64,000 nucleotides of DNA from Micrasema longulum (taxonomy: Eukaryota > Arthropoda > Insecta > Trichoptera > Brachycentridae). The translations under genes and the position numbers were made by a program. The stretch covers positions 1 through 64,000 of the forward strand of contig JAGVSM010003953.1 in assembly GCA_022494885.1 (NCBI GenBank), given 5' to 3'. The notes under the pieces were generated by a model. The model searched no databases, was not told the origin of the DNA, and saw nothing but the letters and a program-made list of their open reading frames with translations. Positions within the stretch are counted from its first letter, which is position 1. Every line of letters starts with the position of its first letter. Shown piece after piece: positions 11,801 through 20,874 of the stretch.

Positions 11801-14136
11801 TTTTGATGTCAGAAGTTCTCTTCCGCTTATTCTCGATCATTTCTGCCCATTGGTCCATTGATGGCAAGCAAACCTGAAATTTTCCATAACTCTCTTATCA
11901 TTGGTTGATTCATATGAACCAGTGACGTCATTCAAAATAGTTAATTTTTATTCAAATGTTTTTTATTATTTTTTTCATACATTTTCAGGAAACTTTGCAG
12001 TACAATTTAATGCTTTAATTTTTACCAAGTGTAAGAAAACATTTATTGTATCTAATTTCCCGTAGGGCTGAAGTTCCTCATTGAGCTGGAATAAAAATAT
12101 TATCTGAATTTTGGTAAAACTGTAAGAGGTTTTGTGAATACTCTTACTCACATGTATAATGGATGCATGCTTATACAATGCACGCAGGCTACTTATAAAG
12201 CATTTGACGATTTTAAAATCATGAAATCAGAGCAATACGAAAGCAACTTTTTTTATTTTATCATTGGAGGTTATCTTCAATACTTATTTACCTATCCTCT
12301 TTTTCCAGGGTATTATCGGTAATGTTACTATTGGATCCACTGTGATCGAAAATTGGTTGGTGACCAGCTTTCCCCTGGAAACTGTGGACATAAACCAGAG
12401 GTTTAGGAACGCTCTAAAGACTCGATCGGGTAGGGCGGTGCCCACAGAGGGGCTACTCAGAGCGGGGCCTGTGCTCTACACTGCCAAGTTTGCACTAAAG
12501 CCAGACGAGGAGACATGGGATACCTACCTAGATGTCTCTGGATGGGGAAAAGTAAGAAATTTAATAAGATAATAATAAAACATTGATAATTATAATATTA
12601 ATACTTCGCTGGTCAGTCTTTAAATCTTATCTTTATTATGCCATTAAATCATTGTGGAATGTATGTTTCTGTAAAATAAATATGCAAAAATATCAGCATT
12701 GAAGTAACGGTATACCTAATTTTAGCATATTTTTTGTATTATGGAAATTATCAAAGATGTTTGATACTTTACAATAAATTTATAAAGAAAACTTTAACCA
12801 GCTTTGTAGTATACACAACATAATGTATTCATGGATAGAAAATTGAACGTTGTCCTTTATTTCTCCAATGATTTAGTATGAATTTTCCTCTAGAACTTTC
12901 ATAAACAGTCTTGAACATGTAGAATGCTTTTATATGTTTTGAACCAATGTTTCTTGTTCTTCTCAAAAATAACAAAAGGTGTTTTCGCAGGTGTTTAAAG
13001 CAATGTTTCTTGATCTTCTTAAAAATAACAAAATGTGTTTTCGTTTAAAAGCATGTTTTTACTTTAGAAACCGACAGAAATGGAACTACTATAGGTTTAG
13101 TTGACATAAATGACTAAACACTTGCTTACAAGAAAGGGAAGAATAATATGCTCATATTTACTAACAAATGTGTGCGCCCATCCCTTTATAATAAGTGACG
13201 GGACACTAGATCCCGTTAGATCCGGCGCTGGAAACCAATATTTAATGCAAATTAAAAATTAATATGTCGGCCTCGTGGTGTAATGGTCAGCGCATTTGCC
13301 TACCATGCAAAAGGTCTCGGGTTTAATTCCCGACATGGCTGACATAAAATATTCACATTAGAATATCTCATTGTCCCTGGACTGGTACCTGAAGCGTAAG
13401 ACTGATCATATTTAAGACAAAAATGATCAAGATACGCTGCGATTGGTGTACCAATGCAGTGCCTTATGCACCATTAGGTGCGGAAAGGGAATGATTATGA
13501 AAAATCATATTATGCCAGATTTTTCAAAAAAGAAATGTGATTATCAACTTTTTTCGAAATCAGTAGATTCTTACTATGTTTTTTTATATTTTTATAGTAG
13601 TTTGTATCAATCATTTGAATACAGCTTTTAGAGACTCCAAATTACTAATCATGTGAAGAAGTCATATTACATCAAAGAAAAATATTTCTAAATCAACCAT
13701 GCTATTTTTTTGTAAAGCTCAATTTAGTTAAACAATGTGACATTTGTGATGCATTCATTGGTTGCACTTTGTTTTGAATTTGTTTTTTAATTTTAAATTG
13801 AACCGAATAGTATCAATCAAAATTGTGTTTGAATATTATTAAACTAACTTACTAAAACCATCACATTATTTCCCGGTGTGTTTAAGCAGAGAGGATACAA
13901 TGCTTCACTACTCTTTTTTGAATTTCAATCTATGTGTTTTTTTCAAGGGATTTGCTTGGGTGAACGATCACCATCTTGGAAGGTATTGGCCGAGTGAAGG
14001 TCCTCAAGTTACTCTTTATACACCCGGAGTGTACCTAAAAAAATATCCCGAAGAGAACACTATAGTCCTCCTTGAAATGCAGAAAGCTCCTGCGAATCCA
14101 ACCATAAAATTTATAGATCATCATATAGGAGTGTAG
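21..14136 (+). CDS. GLB1: Beta-galactosidase (GH35, GLB1-like), 3' eight exons, N-terminus outside window
   Basis: Glycoside hydrolase family 35 enzyme that removes terminal beta-galactose; family members are lysosomal or secreted. Coding exons seen: 21-115, 4290-4470, 6234-6455, 6765-6883, 8381-8656, 10423-10557, 12309-12551 and 13948-14136 (stop TAG at 14134). All are bounded by AG/GT and the phases join without a break, giving 486 residues; human GLB1 has 677, so roughly the first third with the signal peptide and start of the TIM barrel is upstream of the window. The acid/base Glu lies in VENEYGSF (codon 4299-4301) and the nucleophile Glu in NSEFYPGW (codon 6302-6304). GGTNF, SYDYDAP, ENQGRVNYGA and LGRYWP are further family blocks. 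Introns range from about 0.3 to 4.2 kb and hold many repeats. Exon 8381-8656 is GC-rich and Pro-rich, unlike its surroundings. No frameshift or stop is seen, so the gene looks functional. Confidence 0.95.
570..1300. repeat. Unclassified GC-richer segment in GLB1 intron, probable old transposon
   Basis: This stretch, chiefly 850-1240, is far less AT-rich than the rest of the intron and has open reading frames on both strands, none of which I can assign. A short piece around 10180-10235 resembles the reverse complement of 1175-1235 (shared core CTCCAGGAGA), so it is dispersed rather than unique. I infer a decayed mobile-element coding part; no gene is claimed. Confidence 0.35.
1900..3860. repeat. 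Degenerate tandem repeat, three to four monomers of roughly 350-550 bp
   Basis: Several landmarks recur in the same order. ACTAGAGTAGTGATTTTTGC-like blocks occur at about 2387, 2743 and 3284, each followed by a TTTGAGCACGACGAGGCC-like block. An AACAAGTACTTA / AAAAGTATTTTTCC pair occurs at about 1990, 2885 and 3590. Monomer spacing is uneven (about 356 and 541 bp between the first landmarks) because of indels and a LINE-like insertion near 2083-2215. Confidence 0.6.
2083..2215 (-). mobile_element. LINE 3' end fragment inside the tandem repeat
   Basis: A TTATTTATTGACGGAC-type start followed by an A-rich lead resembles the poly(T)-headed 3' ends of the LINEs at 5802, 28800 and 48780, which read on the minus strand. 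Only the non-coding tail remains. Confidence 0.4.
4040..4280 (-). repeat. FB1 foldback family, single arm, abutting the acceptor of the 4290 exon
   Basis: It carries the family blocks GAGCCCTGTACATGCCTAGA and TTTTCAAAAATGTTTTCCCT and ends with a TACTCAAAATATTGTTG tail. That tail is the reverse complement of the left tip of the full FB1 copies at 6902 and 31671. A pure T tract (about 4110-4155) interrupts it. The tip ends about 10 bp before the AG of the next GLB1 acceptor. Confidence 0.65.
5333..5535 (+). mobile_element. SINE-A, diverged copy
   Basis: It holds a degraded tRNA-like head (CCTGTCATGTAAGAGATC, then GAGTTCAATTTACC in the B-box position). A TGATATGAAATATTCATTT-like junction and a GTGTCCAGGCG block, typical of SINE-A, follow. 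It is more eroded than the copy at 13266. Confidence 0.45.
5605..6025 (+). mobile_element. SINE-A copy split by a LINE 3' end
   Basis: The head has a tRNA-like B box (GGGTTCAATTC near 5665). The body holds CCTGGACTGGCAC and ends in TATACGCTGCA at about 5800. After a 180-bp insertion the tail resumes with GTGTACGAATG and the TATGCACCGTCTGGTGCGG block. The pieces join into one SINE-A of about 230 bp. Confidence 0.65.
5801..5975 (-). mobile_element. LINE 3' end, (TTTA)n-headed, inserted in SINE-A
   Basis: It begins with about eight TTTA units (the reverse complement of a TAAA-repeat 3' tail). ACGGACAAAGTCC and an A-rich lead follow, as in the LINE tails at 28800 and 48780. No coding part is present, so it is a severely 5'-truncated insertion. 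Confidence 0.6.
6030..6185 (+). mobile_element. SINE-A 3' tail fragment
   Basis: A second SINE-A tail lies directly after the first: TTGGACTGGAACCTGAAGG, GACTGATCAT, ATTGGTGTACCAAT and a TATGCACCGT block appear in family order. No tRNA-like head is present. Confidence 0.6.
6902..7337. repeat. FB1 foldback element, full copy with 12-bp target duplication
   Basis: A 436-bp palindromic element. The left arm (block GGAATATGGAAGTCTAGGCA at about 7012) and the right arm are reverse complements over more than 100 bp, with blocks for GGCTTATGACCTGTCATTGG and GTTTGAACATCC on both sides of an unrelated centre. The 12-bp direct repeat TAAAGAAAGACA flanks it at 6890-6901 and 7338-7349. It carries no coding capacity. 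It sits 7 nt into the intron after the GLB1 exon that ends at 6883. Confidence 0.85.
7420..7457. repeat. Perfect 38-bp palindrome
   Basis: The 38 bases equal their own reverse complement, centred between 7438 and 7439. Each half reads like ATTTTATCAATTACATAAT. It can extrude as an AT-rich cruciform. It lies 70 bp after the FB1 copy. It may be the fused tips of a lost element. Confidence 0.8.
7490..7840 (-). repeat. Unclassified GC-richer segment in GLB1 intron
   Basis: It has a 91-codon minus-strand open frame and a base composition closer to coding DNA than its surroundings. I recognise no protein family. It may be a transposon remnant, and no function is claimed. Confidence 0.25.
7889..8262. 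repeat. MITE-C copy (terminal CCTTAGGGGATAATACACGG)
   Basis: The left end carries ACACGGGAGTCC and the right end GTGACTCCCGTGG in inverted orientation. Internal blocks (ACTTCAAAATG-like, AAAGTCCACTTTTGTG, TTGCATTTTTAACTTC-like) also occur in the copy at 31564-32406. A TA dinucleotide precedes the left tip. The right tip is eroded. There is no coding capacity. Confidence 0.6.
8670..9440. repeat. FB1 family, broken copy after the GC-rich GLB1 exon
   Basis: The left-arm remnant GAAAACATTTTTGTCAAGGG (8692-8711) lies 36 bp after the splice donor at 8657. The right arm with AACCAGCCAACGACAGGCCA, GTCTAGACTTTCATATTTCC and a TACTCAAAATATTGTTC tip lies at about 9180-9437. The sequence between them is not family-like, so the copy has been expanded or rearranged. 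Confidence 0.55.
9541..9790 (+). mobile_element. LINE 3' fragment, reverse transcriptase C-terminal tail
   Basis: The frame at about 9555-9658 reads as the typical end of a Jockey-like ORF2 (SLYKGLKLYNELPEEIKEIE), then a stop and an A/T-rich 3' UTR. 5'-truncated and dead. The same kind of tail appears at 28200 and 55900. Confidence 0.6.
9805..9995 (-). mobile_element. SINE-A, minus-strand copy
   Basis: Reading the minus strand gives, in order, the B-box region (CGAACCTGAGACCTCTTG complement near 9975), the GGACTGGTACCTGAAGCGTA block, and the tail with CAATACAGTGCC and TATGCACCATAAGG. Head and tail match the 13266 copy in order and spacing. Confidence 0.65.
10635..10765 (-). repeat. FB1 single-arm fragment
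   Basis: It holds CAGCTAATGACAGGTCATAA, GCCCTGTTAATGCCTAGACT and a CTCTGTTGTAATAC end, the right-arm blocks of FB1. It lies 80 bp after the donor at 10558. Confidence 0.6.
11105..11445. repeat. MITE-D, inverted-repeat element
   Basis: TTGTCGGGTTTCTGGCACAA at 11151 is mirrored by AACTTGTGCCAGAAATCTGA at about 11383-11402. Outer matches (TATTCGAATT / TTCGAATATT) suggest the palindrome extends to about 11109 and 11441. The interior is AT-rich and non-coding. Confidence 0.65.
11700..12112 (+). repeat. R7 repeat family, copy in GLB1 intron
   Basis: In order it has CTTCCGCTTATTCTCGATCA, a GACGTCATTCAAAATAG block, CAGTACAATTTAATGCTTTA, a TACCAAGTGTAAGAAAAC block and AATTTCCCGTAGGGCTGAAG. The same order is found at 14300, 17920 and, inverted, at 44690 and 52960. 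It is non-coding, and no clear terminal inverted repeat is visible. Confidence 0.6.
12945..13070 (+). repeat. Two-copy tandem repeat of about 57 bp
   Basis: The block CAATGTTTCTTG, TCTTCTCAAAAATAACAAAA and GTGTTTTCG occurs at about 12950 and again at about 13000 with few changes. It lies in the GLB1 intron before the last exon. Confidence 0.6.
13266..13497 (+). mobile_element. SINE-A, best-preserved full copy
   Basis: A tRNA-derived SINE. The A box is in TGGTGTAATGGTCAGCG (about 13276-13292) and the B box is GGTTTAATTCC (13320-13330). The acceptor-stem-like end CGACATGGCTGACAT leads into a body with CCCTGGACTGGTACCTGAAG, AAATGATCAAGATACGCTGC and the TATGCACCATTAGGTGCGG end. There is no CCA end and no proper cloverleaf 3' half, so it is not a tRNA gene. 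Transcription by RNA polymerase III from the A/B boxes is the family norm. Confidence 0.8.
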
Positions 14137-14760
14137 AAAAAAAATCTTACGACAGTGATTCGATGGAACTGCTGAAAGTGAAAGCATTATATATTTTATT
14201 GGTCAGCCATTTGCCTTTATCAAAAATAAATGTTTTAATTAGACCTGATTCAAAATTGAATTATTAACTATTTGGTGAGTGGACATATTATATCACTTGA
14301 TTAAATAGGTACTCAAACTGAACTAAAAATTCTTACCCCTTTTCTACAAAAGATGTCACTATTTTTTTCCATAGTTTTCCCATAGCATCAAAATACACTA
14401 AATGGCTAACAAAATGGCTACCCAGAAATCGGTAATCTATCACATCACATAACAATGGTTTAATTGATTGGTTAATTCACTAGAAATTGTGACGTAGTTC
14501 AAAATAGTTCATCTTTATGAACTTTTTTATACATTTTTGAAAACTTCGCAGTACAATTAAATGCTTTCATTTTTACCGCGTGCTAGAAAACACTTTTTAT
14601 ATCCATTTTCCTTTAGCACTGCACTTCCTCGTGTATCTTACAGTGGTCAAATATTTATTCAATGACAATGTAAACTCTGTATAATGTTTTATAATTCTGG
14701 TTAGTTGTTATTTATTTATAACTCTTATACTTATGAAAATAAAACTTGAAATAAATATAT
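14137..14760 (+). other. 3' UTR of the GLB1-like gene with poly(A) signals
   Basis: The stop codon at 14134-14136 is followed by a canonical AATAAA at 14225-14230, about 90 bp downstream, which is the likely 3' end signal. Further AATAAA-type signals lie near 14740. Between them is a copy of the R7 repeat family (14300-14645), so a longer transcript would carry this repeat in its UTR. Which site is used cannot be read from the sequence. Confidence 0.5.
14300..14645 (+). repeat. R7 repeat family, copy in GLB1 3' flank
   Basis: It shares GGCTACCCAGAAATCGGTAA, GACGTAGTTCAAAATAGTTC, CAGTACAATTAAATGCTTTC, TACCGCGTGCTAGAAAACAC and a GCACTGCACTTCCTCG end with the copies at 11700 and 17920. Confidence 0.6.
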
Positions 14761-14769
14761 TTATGTTAA

Positions 14770-15780
14770 TTATTTCACGTCAATTTGTGTGAGTACCTTT
14801 GGGGATATTAGAAATACAATGTGAAAAGATTATATCAAAATTATTTCCCTTCCGATTGAACAAATTCAGTGAAAAAAAATATGTCATCCCAGACTTTTAT
14901 GATTTTGCTGTTGGCTGATTTATTTAGCCACATTATCCACTAACATTTATCGTACTGCCCATGTTTAAACATCCATCTTTATGTATATTTTAGAAGATTT
15001 TTCATTTTTATAAAACAGGTACTTTACATGGGAAAAAATTACATTGATAACAAATACGGTTCCAAATATTTTATTACTTTTGTAAAAAATTCAGTAGATG
15101 GCGGTATAAACTCATATGCATATCATGTAAAAATACAAACATCGTGCTGTATCTGGTGTGTATACCTCAGACTCCTTAGAGTAATAATTCACTACCATCT
15201 GTTCATTATTACAAGAATTTTCAAACAAACAGACCAGCCGCTGAATACCCGATAGAGGCGATAGAGAATAGCCTATTTCACAAATATCATCTTAATCTAA
15301 AGGGCATGGTAAAATGATAGTGGATTGACATTTATTAGATTAATTAGTACCTATTTAAATTTGATGATATTTATAGTTTTCGTTTTTTTTATAAAACTCC
15401 TTAGTTTAATGACATTAAAGAAAATATTAATAAATACGCCTTTAAAAAAAAGAAATATTAGCGTTCTTTTAATTTACCCAAATATTTCAATTTTGGTGAC
15501 CATTTTCAACGAGTAGTAAATAGCTCACTATTAGAAAGTGGAAATCAAGTTGGGTTAGAGTGGGGTTTGAACCTCGGACCTCTGATCCGTGAGTCCGCAA
15601 CACTGGCCACGGGACCACAATGGGATATTGCAATCAAAACCATTATTTGAATTTAGCGAGTACTCTCAGGTAAAAATCCTACAAAAGGAAATCGACTGGA
15701 GATTAGCCGGTCTCATAGTGTACTGGTTATTGCGTTTGCCAGGCATTAAATAAGTAAATAATAATCAATCAATAAATATC
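14770..15780. other. Intergenic stretch with old repeat debris
   Basis: There is no gene. At 15555-15610 a minus-strand tRNA-like SINE head (GTTTGAACCTCGGACCTC) is followed by a plus-strand SINE-C-like block (AAAAATCCTACAAAAGGAAA, then GGTTATTGCGTTTGCC at about 15670-15745). AT-rich open frames at 15028 and 15325 have no recognisable family. Confidence 0.4.
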
Positions 15781-16105
15781 GATCCACCTTAATGTATTTT
15801 GTCATGCCGTGGTGTGAAATGGCCCAATCATGTGCAATCATGCAGTGGGTTCGTGCACAGCGGTCCAGTCTCCGTACTTTATAGAAGTCCTTTAGCTCTA
15901 TTGCATAGAACAAAAGCTTTCCAATTTTTTTTATTTGGTTTTTAGTTTAACAAACGTGTAATGAACGGTTTCGGTTTGCGTTTGCAATTTTTGACCTGAG
16001 TACCTACAGCATGTTATATGGCTTTAAACTGTAGCTAATTTCGTGGTTAATAATCAAATAATGTTTTTTATCAGCATGGGCGACTTCATAAGCCAGTGAC
16101 GTATT
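15780..16105 (+). repeat. R5 composite repeat family, partial copy
   Basis: CGGTTTCGGTTTGCGTTTGC, GAGTACCTACAGCATGTTAT, AAACTGTAGCTAATTTCGTG and GCATGGGCGACTTCATAAGC also occur, in the same order, at 29940-30050 and inverted at 43360-43760. Confidence 0.6.
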
Positions 16106-16116
16106 AATACTCTAAG

Positions 16117-16147
16117 GTGTATGTGTATATATATATATATATATATC
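16117..16147. repeat. (TA)n microsatellite
   Basis: An uninterrupted run of about a dozen TA units preceded by GTGTATGTG. Confidence 0.9.
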
Positions 16148-16149
16148 AA

Positions 16150-16920
16150 TGACAAATAAAGGTAATTTAAAATGAACATGTTTTACTTCAAATGTGATTT
16201 TAACTTCCTAGCACGGAATTTGTGTAGTAATTTTTCACTCTTTAAGCATAGCAAATTTATTTTTATCAACGAACAACTAATTCCAAAATAGCCAAAATGA
16301 ATCGTTATGTTAGTATATAATTGGTTTACCCTTGAAAGATCGAATTGTTTGTATTATTAGTTATGGTTTTCGCCATTAGAGGCTCCCGCGTTCCCACCGC
16401 GCAGCTTGCTATTTGCTAAATATGCGATGTTTTAAGCCAATCCAGTTCTTTGCAGTGCATGCCCGGGGTGCGAAAGTAAATTCTAAGAACGGTTCCAGCG
16501 GATACGTTCCTCAATTTACAATCGAATAAATTGAATATATCGTATGATTAGTACCTAAAAATATATTTAATTGATCGAATAAATTATTCTAATGCTTTAA
16601 AATTCAATTTGAATTCGGTGTGTTAATTGACCAATTCGTCCAAAGTCTATTTGTACTTGCTATGAAGTTGTCACGGTTTGTCCATAGCTAATTGATGAAT
16701 TTTGCATTTAATCAATTCCTCCTACAGATGATTTTCGTAAAAATATATAAATTATGCATAATAATACTTCGGTCGGGGTAGATCGATTCTTATCATTTTT
16801 ATAGTATTTTCGTCCAAGTCCTGTCGTCCATTTGCATAAGAATACATTATACGCGCGTCTCTGTCTATTAATTTGAACTCAAACAAATTAATTTATTATG
16901 AAGCTATTATTTTCTTTCAG
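16150..16920. other. Intergenic stretch without recognised gene
   Basis: There is no repeat family I can name. A GC-richer patch at 16380-16510 (AGGCTCCCGCGTTCCCACCG, GCATGCCCGGGGTGCGAAAG) stands out from the AT-rich context and could be regulatory. No coding signal is visible. Confidence 0.3.
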
Positions 16921-16983
16921 ATAAATACGTTCAGCGCAAAGTTGCCCCAAGTGAAATATGTACCCTTTACAAGCGCAAATAAA

Positions 16984-17054
16984 ATGTCATTTCAATTCGT
17001 GGGTAATTGCCGTATTTGCCTTAATTATTTAACTGACGTTGATAAGACGCTATT
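16984..17054 (+). CDS. Candidate short exon with a ZAD-like Cys-x2-Cys start (tentative)
   Basis: An ATG opens MSFQFVGNCRICLNYLTDVD, which resembles the first strand of insect ZAD (zinc-finger-associated) domains, where a CRxCL motif starts the zinc site. An acceptor-like TTTCTTTCAG ends at 16920 and a donor-like GTAATG begins at 17055. The frame otherwise stops at 17056. No partner exon with the second Cys pair or C2H2 fingers was found nearby, so this may be a chance frame or an orphan remnant. Confidence 0.2.
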
Positions 17055-17920
17055 GTAATGTTAGTAACGTTTTGCGTTACACATATAAAAGTAATATTTT
17101 GATGAAAAATGCTTTAATTACTCTGTAACTTGACTGTTAGAAACATACCAGGTATTTATATTCGTAAATATAATCCATTTTACTGTTTTCCATTTCACTT
17201 TTATTTTTATACCTTAATGTGTATATGTATATATTTAATTTAAGTTTTATTATTTCTTTTTAAATAATAACAAATTCTGTAATTTTTTATAGCGCCTTTT
17301 CAAATTTTAATTCACGTGAAAGAACATTTAATAAATATTTTTTTACAATTTGAAAAAGGGCCATAAATAATACATTTGCTTCCAGTGTCCATAACAAGGT
17401 ACACACAAATATAAACTCTTTTTCAATCTCTCACGTGAATGTTTTCACGCGTATCGTCTCTTATTGGGGAAATAAATATTAAATAAATTAACTTTCCTTA
17501 AAATAGATATAACCATAAGAGCTTTAACCTGCCTGCTTAAAATTAAAATAATAATATCAGTTTCAGGGCTAGATCTTCCGTAGGGGGGGGGGGGGATTTT
17601 AGTAGGAAACTCCTTGATGGATCCTAAAATATTATAGTTGGTTTTATTTCAACTTTATTTTTTATTTTTTCAGATATTTTAAATGTTTTTATTTTAATGC
17701 ATGTTCTTTTTTATATTTGATTTGCCATGTATTTTTTAATGAGGTTTTCGTTATATGCAGTAAATATGATTATATTGACTGTAAAAGTTTTATGCATATA
17801 TTCGTCCCAACTCAACACGGAACTTTGGTTTCATGGAGTTGGGATTTGTGTCTCAATTAATAAATCTTAAACGAATATATTGTAAATATATAAATTAATA
17901 AGGTAGCGGTTTCTTTTAAA
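17055..17920. other. Intergenic AT-rich stretch, includes G13 run
   Basis: There is no gene or named repeat. A run of 13 G at 17583-17595 is the only striking feature. CATGGAGTTGGGATTTGTG near 17834 recurs inverted near 19380 (CTCCATGAGACC), suggesting a dispersed repeat. Confidence 0.35.
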
Positions 17921-18375
17921 AAGTTTGTCAATAGACTACCAAATAAGGCAAAAAAAGTTGTTTTCATATTTTATCATCACTGTGATTTTTTCTAAGTATC
18001 GTTATTTAAAAAAAATTCTGCCCGTGACGTCACGAGTTTAAGTGGGCGAGTTTTACTGGAATTTGAAGGGGAACCCCGTACATGTAAAAACACGCTAATA
18101 ATTGAAAAATATGGTTACCCGGAAATCGGAAATCTATAACAATTCACAATACATAAAAACGCCATAATTGATCAGTTATTGTTCATTCGAACGTATGATG
18201 TTTCAAAGTAGTTCAATATTATTAAACCGTTATCATAATGTTTTTCATGCATTTCAAGAAACTTCGTTGTAAAATTAAATGCTTTGATTTTTACCACGTG
18301 TAAGAAAAAAAATGCATCCAATTTCCCGTAGCACGGAACTTCTTCATTGTTGAAGACAACACAATATCTGCTAGA
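17920..18375 (+). repeat. R7 repeat family, long copy
   Basis: It contains the AATAGACTACCAAATAAGGC start that also appears at 63820, then CGTGACGTCACGAG, GGTTACCCGGAAATCGGAAA, AAACTTCGTTGTAAAATTAA and TTTCCCGTAGCACGGAACTT. It is the longest of the plus-strand copies. Confidence 0.6.
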
Positions 18376-18429
18376 TACAGGTTGGAAATACAATAACGTG
18401 TCTATTTGTAAAACGTCAGTGGTTTTATC

Positions 18430-18710
18430 TTTTTTTCGTTCTCACTCTCAACTCATATATCGTTCGAACGAGTTTCTGTATTCGGACATTCATTCGAACT
18501 AATAGAATAATCGATTGTATTCGATTATCATGGATAAATCAGTCTAGTTTATCCAGTTCACCTCGTGTTTTGCCGGGTGACAGAAACCTGTCACGCTCTG
18601 TCTGACAACAAATACACGTGGTTATTGAATTTTGTTTACATGAAATTCGCCGACAACATTATTTTGAGATATATCTTGTTTTCTGTGCTCTAATTCTGAG
18701 GTGAGTCGCA
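18430..18710 (+). promoter_or_regulatory. Candidate promoter and untranslated first exon ending at a strong donor
   Basis: A less AT-rich, non-repeat patch with an initiator-like ATCAGTC (about 18538) runs to GAG|GTGAGTCGC, a near-ideal splice donor at about 18699. The next coding start downstream on this strand is CAD at 32496, which has an acceptor-like TTTATAG about 18 bp before its ATG. It could therefore be a 5' UTR exon of CAD. This is inference only. Confidence 0.25.
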
Positions 18711-19195
18711 TCAATTTCTATTATATTTTCATTTAATAAATTGCGTTTTTTTGTTGAAAACGTCCTTGTTTTAGTTTAATACGTAATTTAAAAATTATTG
18801 TTTTTAAACTACCAAGAAAATTGATTTATCAATAAAGTCGAATGAAATAAAAGCAGCATAAATAGTTTTTAATATCTTGAACTATATAATATAAAAACTA
18901 TTGATAAACAGGTTTCATGCATTAACCTATATATTTTTTGTTCAGTTTTCTAATTTTTTGACAAACACTTGATCCATTGTGCTTTCCTTTTTTTTTTTTT
19001 AATTTTACGAAATCTTTCAATGCGTTAAACTGAATAAGCACATATAACAGATAAAGTTCAATACATTTAAAACCTTGAGGAGATTCGATATAAACAAATC
19101 TTGTAATAAGGAGTTCGAGTCTTGTACCTCAGATTCGATGTCCGCGACATCACCATGGAACCACAAGTTAACTCTAAATATGAATCTAATACGTT

Positions 19196-19330
19196 TTATC
19201 TGCCTCTTGGTCTGATGGTTAGCGCGTATGCCTACCGCGAAAGAGGTCGCAGGTTAGATTTATGAAATGATTGACATGAAATAATAATTTAACGTTTTTA
19301 CACTTCAACATTTAATAGTCTCTGCACTAT
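19196..19330 (+). mobile_element. SINE-A head fragment
   Basis: It reads CTGATGGTTAGCGCGTATGC, CTACCGCGAAAGAGGTCGC, GGTTAGATT in the B-box place, then TTGACATGAAATAATAATT. The tail is missing. Confidence 0.55.
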
Positions 19331-19767
19331 TATTTTTAATTTATACAAGGGTTATTACAAAAATGATAACGTATTTCTAACTCCATGAGACCAAAAACCT
19401 CGTGTTGAGTTGGGTTATAACATTATGGAAAGTGGAAGCATACACGTTATTTAAGAATTAAAAAATAAAAACGACAACACAAACATAAATTTTAATCGCC
19501 ACCTGGACAACTCGATTAATAATAAATAAATCAATGCAATGTCTCGCAGCAGTCTCCTGCAATAGTCTCTTCCCTTAGACAAAATCGAGATTTGAACATT
19601 TCTCTTAAAAATAGCTTTCGTTTTGGAGAACTTAATATGTTCATTCAGGACATTGAACACTCTTGGGGCCACAGAACAGAAATTTCTCTGAGAAAAAGTC
19701 GTACGACGTCGCATATAAGAGTATTTGTATAGAAAAACCGCTCACAATTATTTTATGCGTTTTTTGG

Positions 19768-20870
19768 CAAATAACAAACAAACAAACCATCACGCCGTTT
19801 CCCTGTAAGGGTAGGCAGAGAGGATAGAATGCCACAACACTCTATCTTTGCATACAGATCTCGCTTCCTCTACATTCATACATCTTCTCATGCACGCGCG
19901 CCGATTATTCTGACTTTTGACATGTCCATCTTTAAGTATTTGTTGAATTTGGTCATGCCATGTCTTTCTCAGTCTTCCTCTATTTCTGCATCCATCAACA
20001 TTCGCATTGTAAATATTCTTAGCCGTTCTTTCGCTGTCTATTCGCTCTATATTTCCAACCCGGCGCAGAGCTCCTTTCTTGATTTTGTCGATAATGCTTC
20101 TCTCAGCCTTACATAACGTACGGATCTCAACATTTGTGCATCTATCGTACATAGTTTTACCACACATTCGCCTGAGAGATCGCACCTCAACAGCATTCAG
20201 CCTACTTTCATTCCTGTTTTTCCAAGTCCATACTTCGCTCCCATACATCAGGGGCGGGACCAGGACTCCACTGTGAACTGCTAATTTTGCCTCTTGCGAC
20301 AAACATTTATTTGCTAGGTTGATTCAAGTGCACCGTTCACTCTGTTCCCGGCACTCACCTTCCTTTCAATATATTTCTGTCATTCCATCCTTAGTAAACA
20401 TACGTCTCAGATACACAAATTCCTCTACCTGTTTTAGTATAACCCCATTCACTGTGATTTCACATTTAGTCATTCTTTCAAAAACCATCACATTCAATTT
20501 ATCGACATTCATCCGCAAATCGCTTCCCTCGCATACATCGTAGACCCTTGTTACCAAGAATTGCAGTTCCTCTTTGTTGTTAGCCAGAAGCACGGTGCAT
20601 GGCATCATCAGCATATAAAAGACAATTGACAGTTAATCTCCCATTTTTGCTCCCATTCCTAAGACTTTCAGTTCTTTCATGCAGTTATCGAAATACACGT
20701 TGAACAGCCATGGTTTCATCAGACATACCTGCTTGACTCCTTTATGAATGTCAAACCACGATGTGTATGATCCATTTACCCTAACACATGCTGTGCTGTC
20801 TTTATACGGAGAAGCAATAGCTCGTGTCAGATTTCCGTTCACTCCATACTCAGATTACACATTCCATATT
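19768..20870 (-). mobile_element. Non-LTR retrotransposon, 5'-truncated, frameshifted reverse transcriptase
   Basis: Read on the minus strand, 20842-20633 encodes RT palm sequence (WFDIHKGVKQ, SPWLF-like LKPWLFNVYFDN). 20614-20366 gives the stretch after the YADD box (VLLANNKEELQFLVTRVYDV), but the box itself is out of frame. 20302-19790 gives the C-terminal part (LMYGSEVWTWK, EVRSLRRMCGKT, RGRLRKTWHDQ). The three pieces are in different frames, so the copy is dead. The last 200 bp reappear on the plus strand at 58381-58612, which sets the 3' end near 19768 (CATCACGCCGTTTCCCTG). Confidence 0.8.
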
Positions 20871-20874
20871 TTTT

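Noticed and set aside
19641..20543. Plus-strand frames rich in Ser, Leu and Ile
   Set aside because: They are complements of the minus-strand reverse transcriptase remnant.
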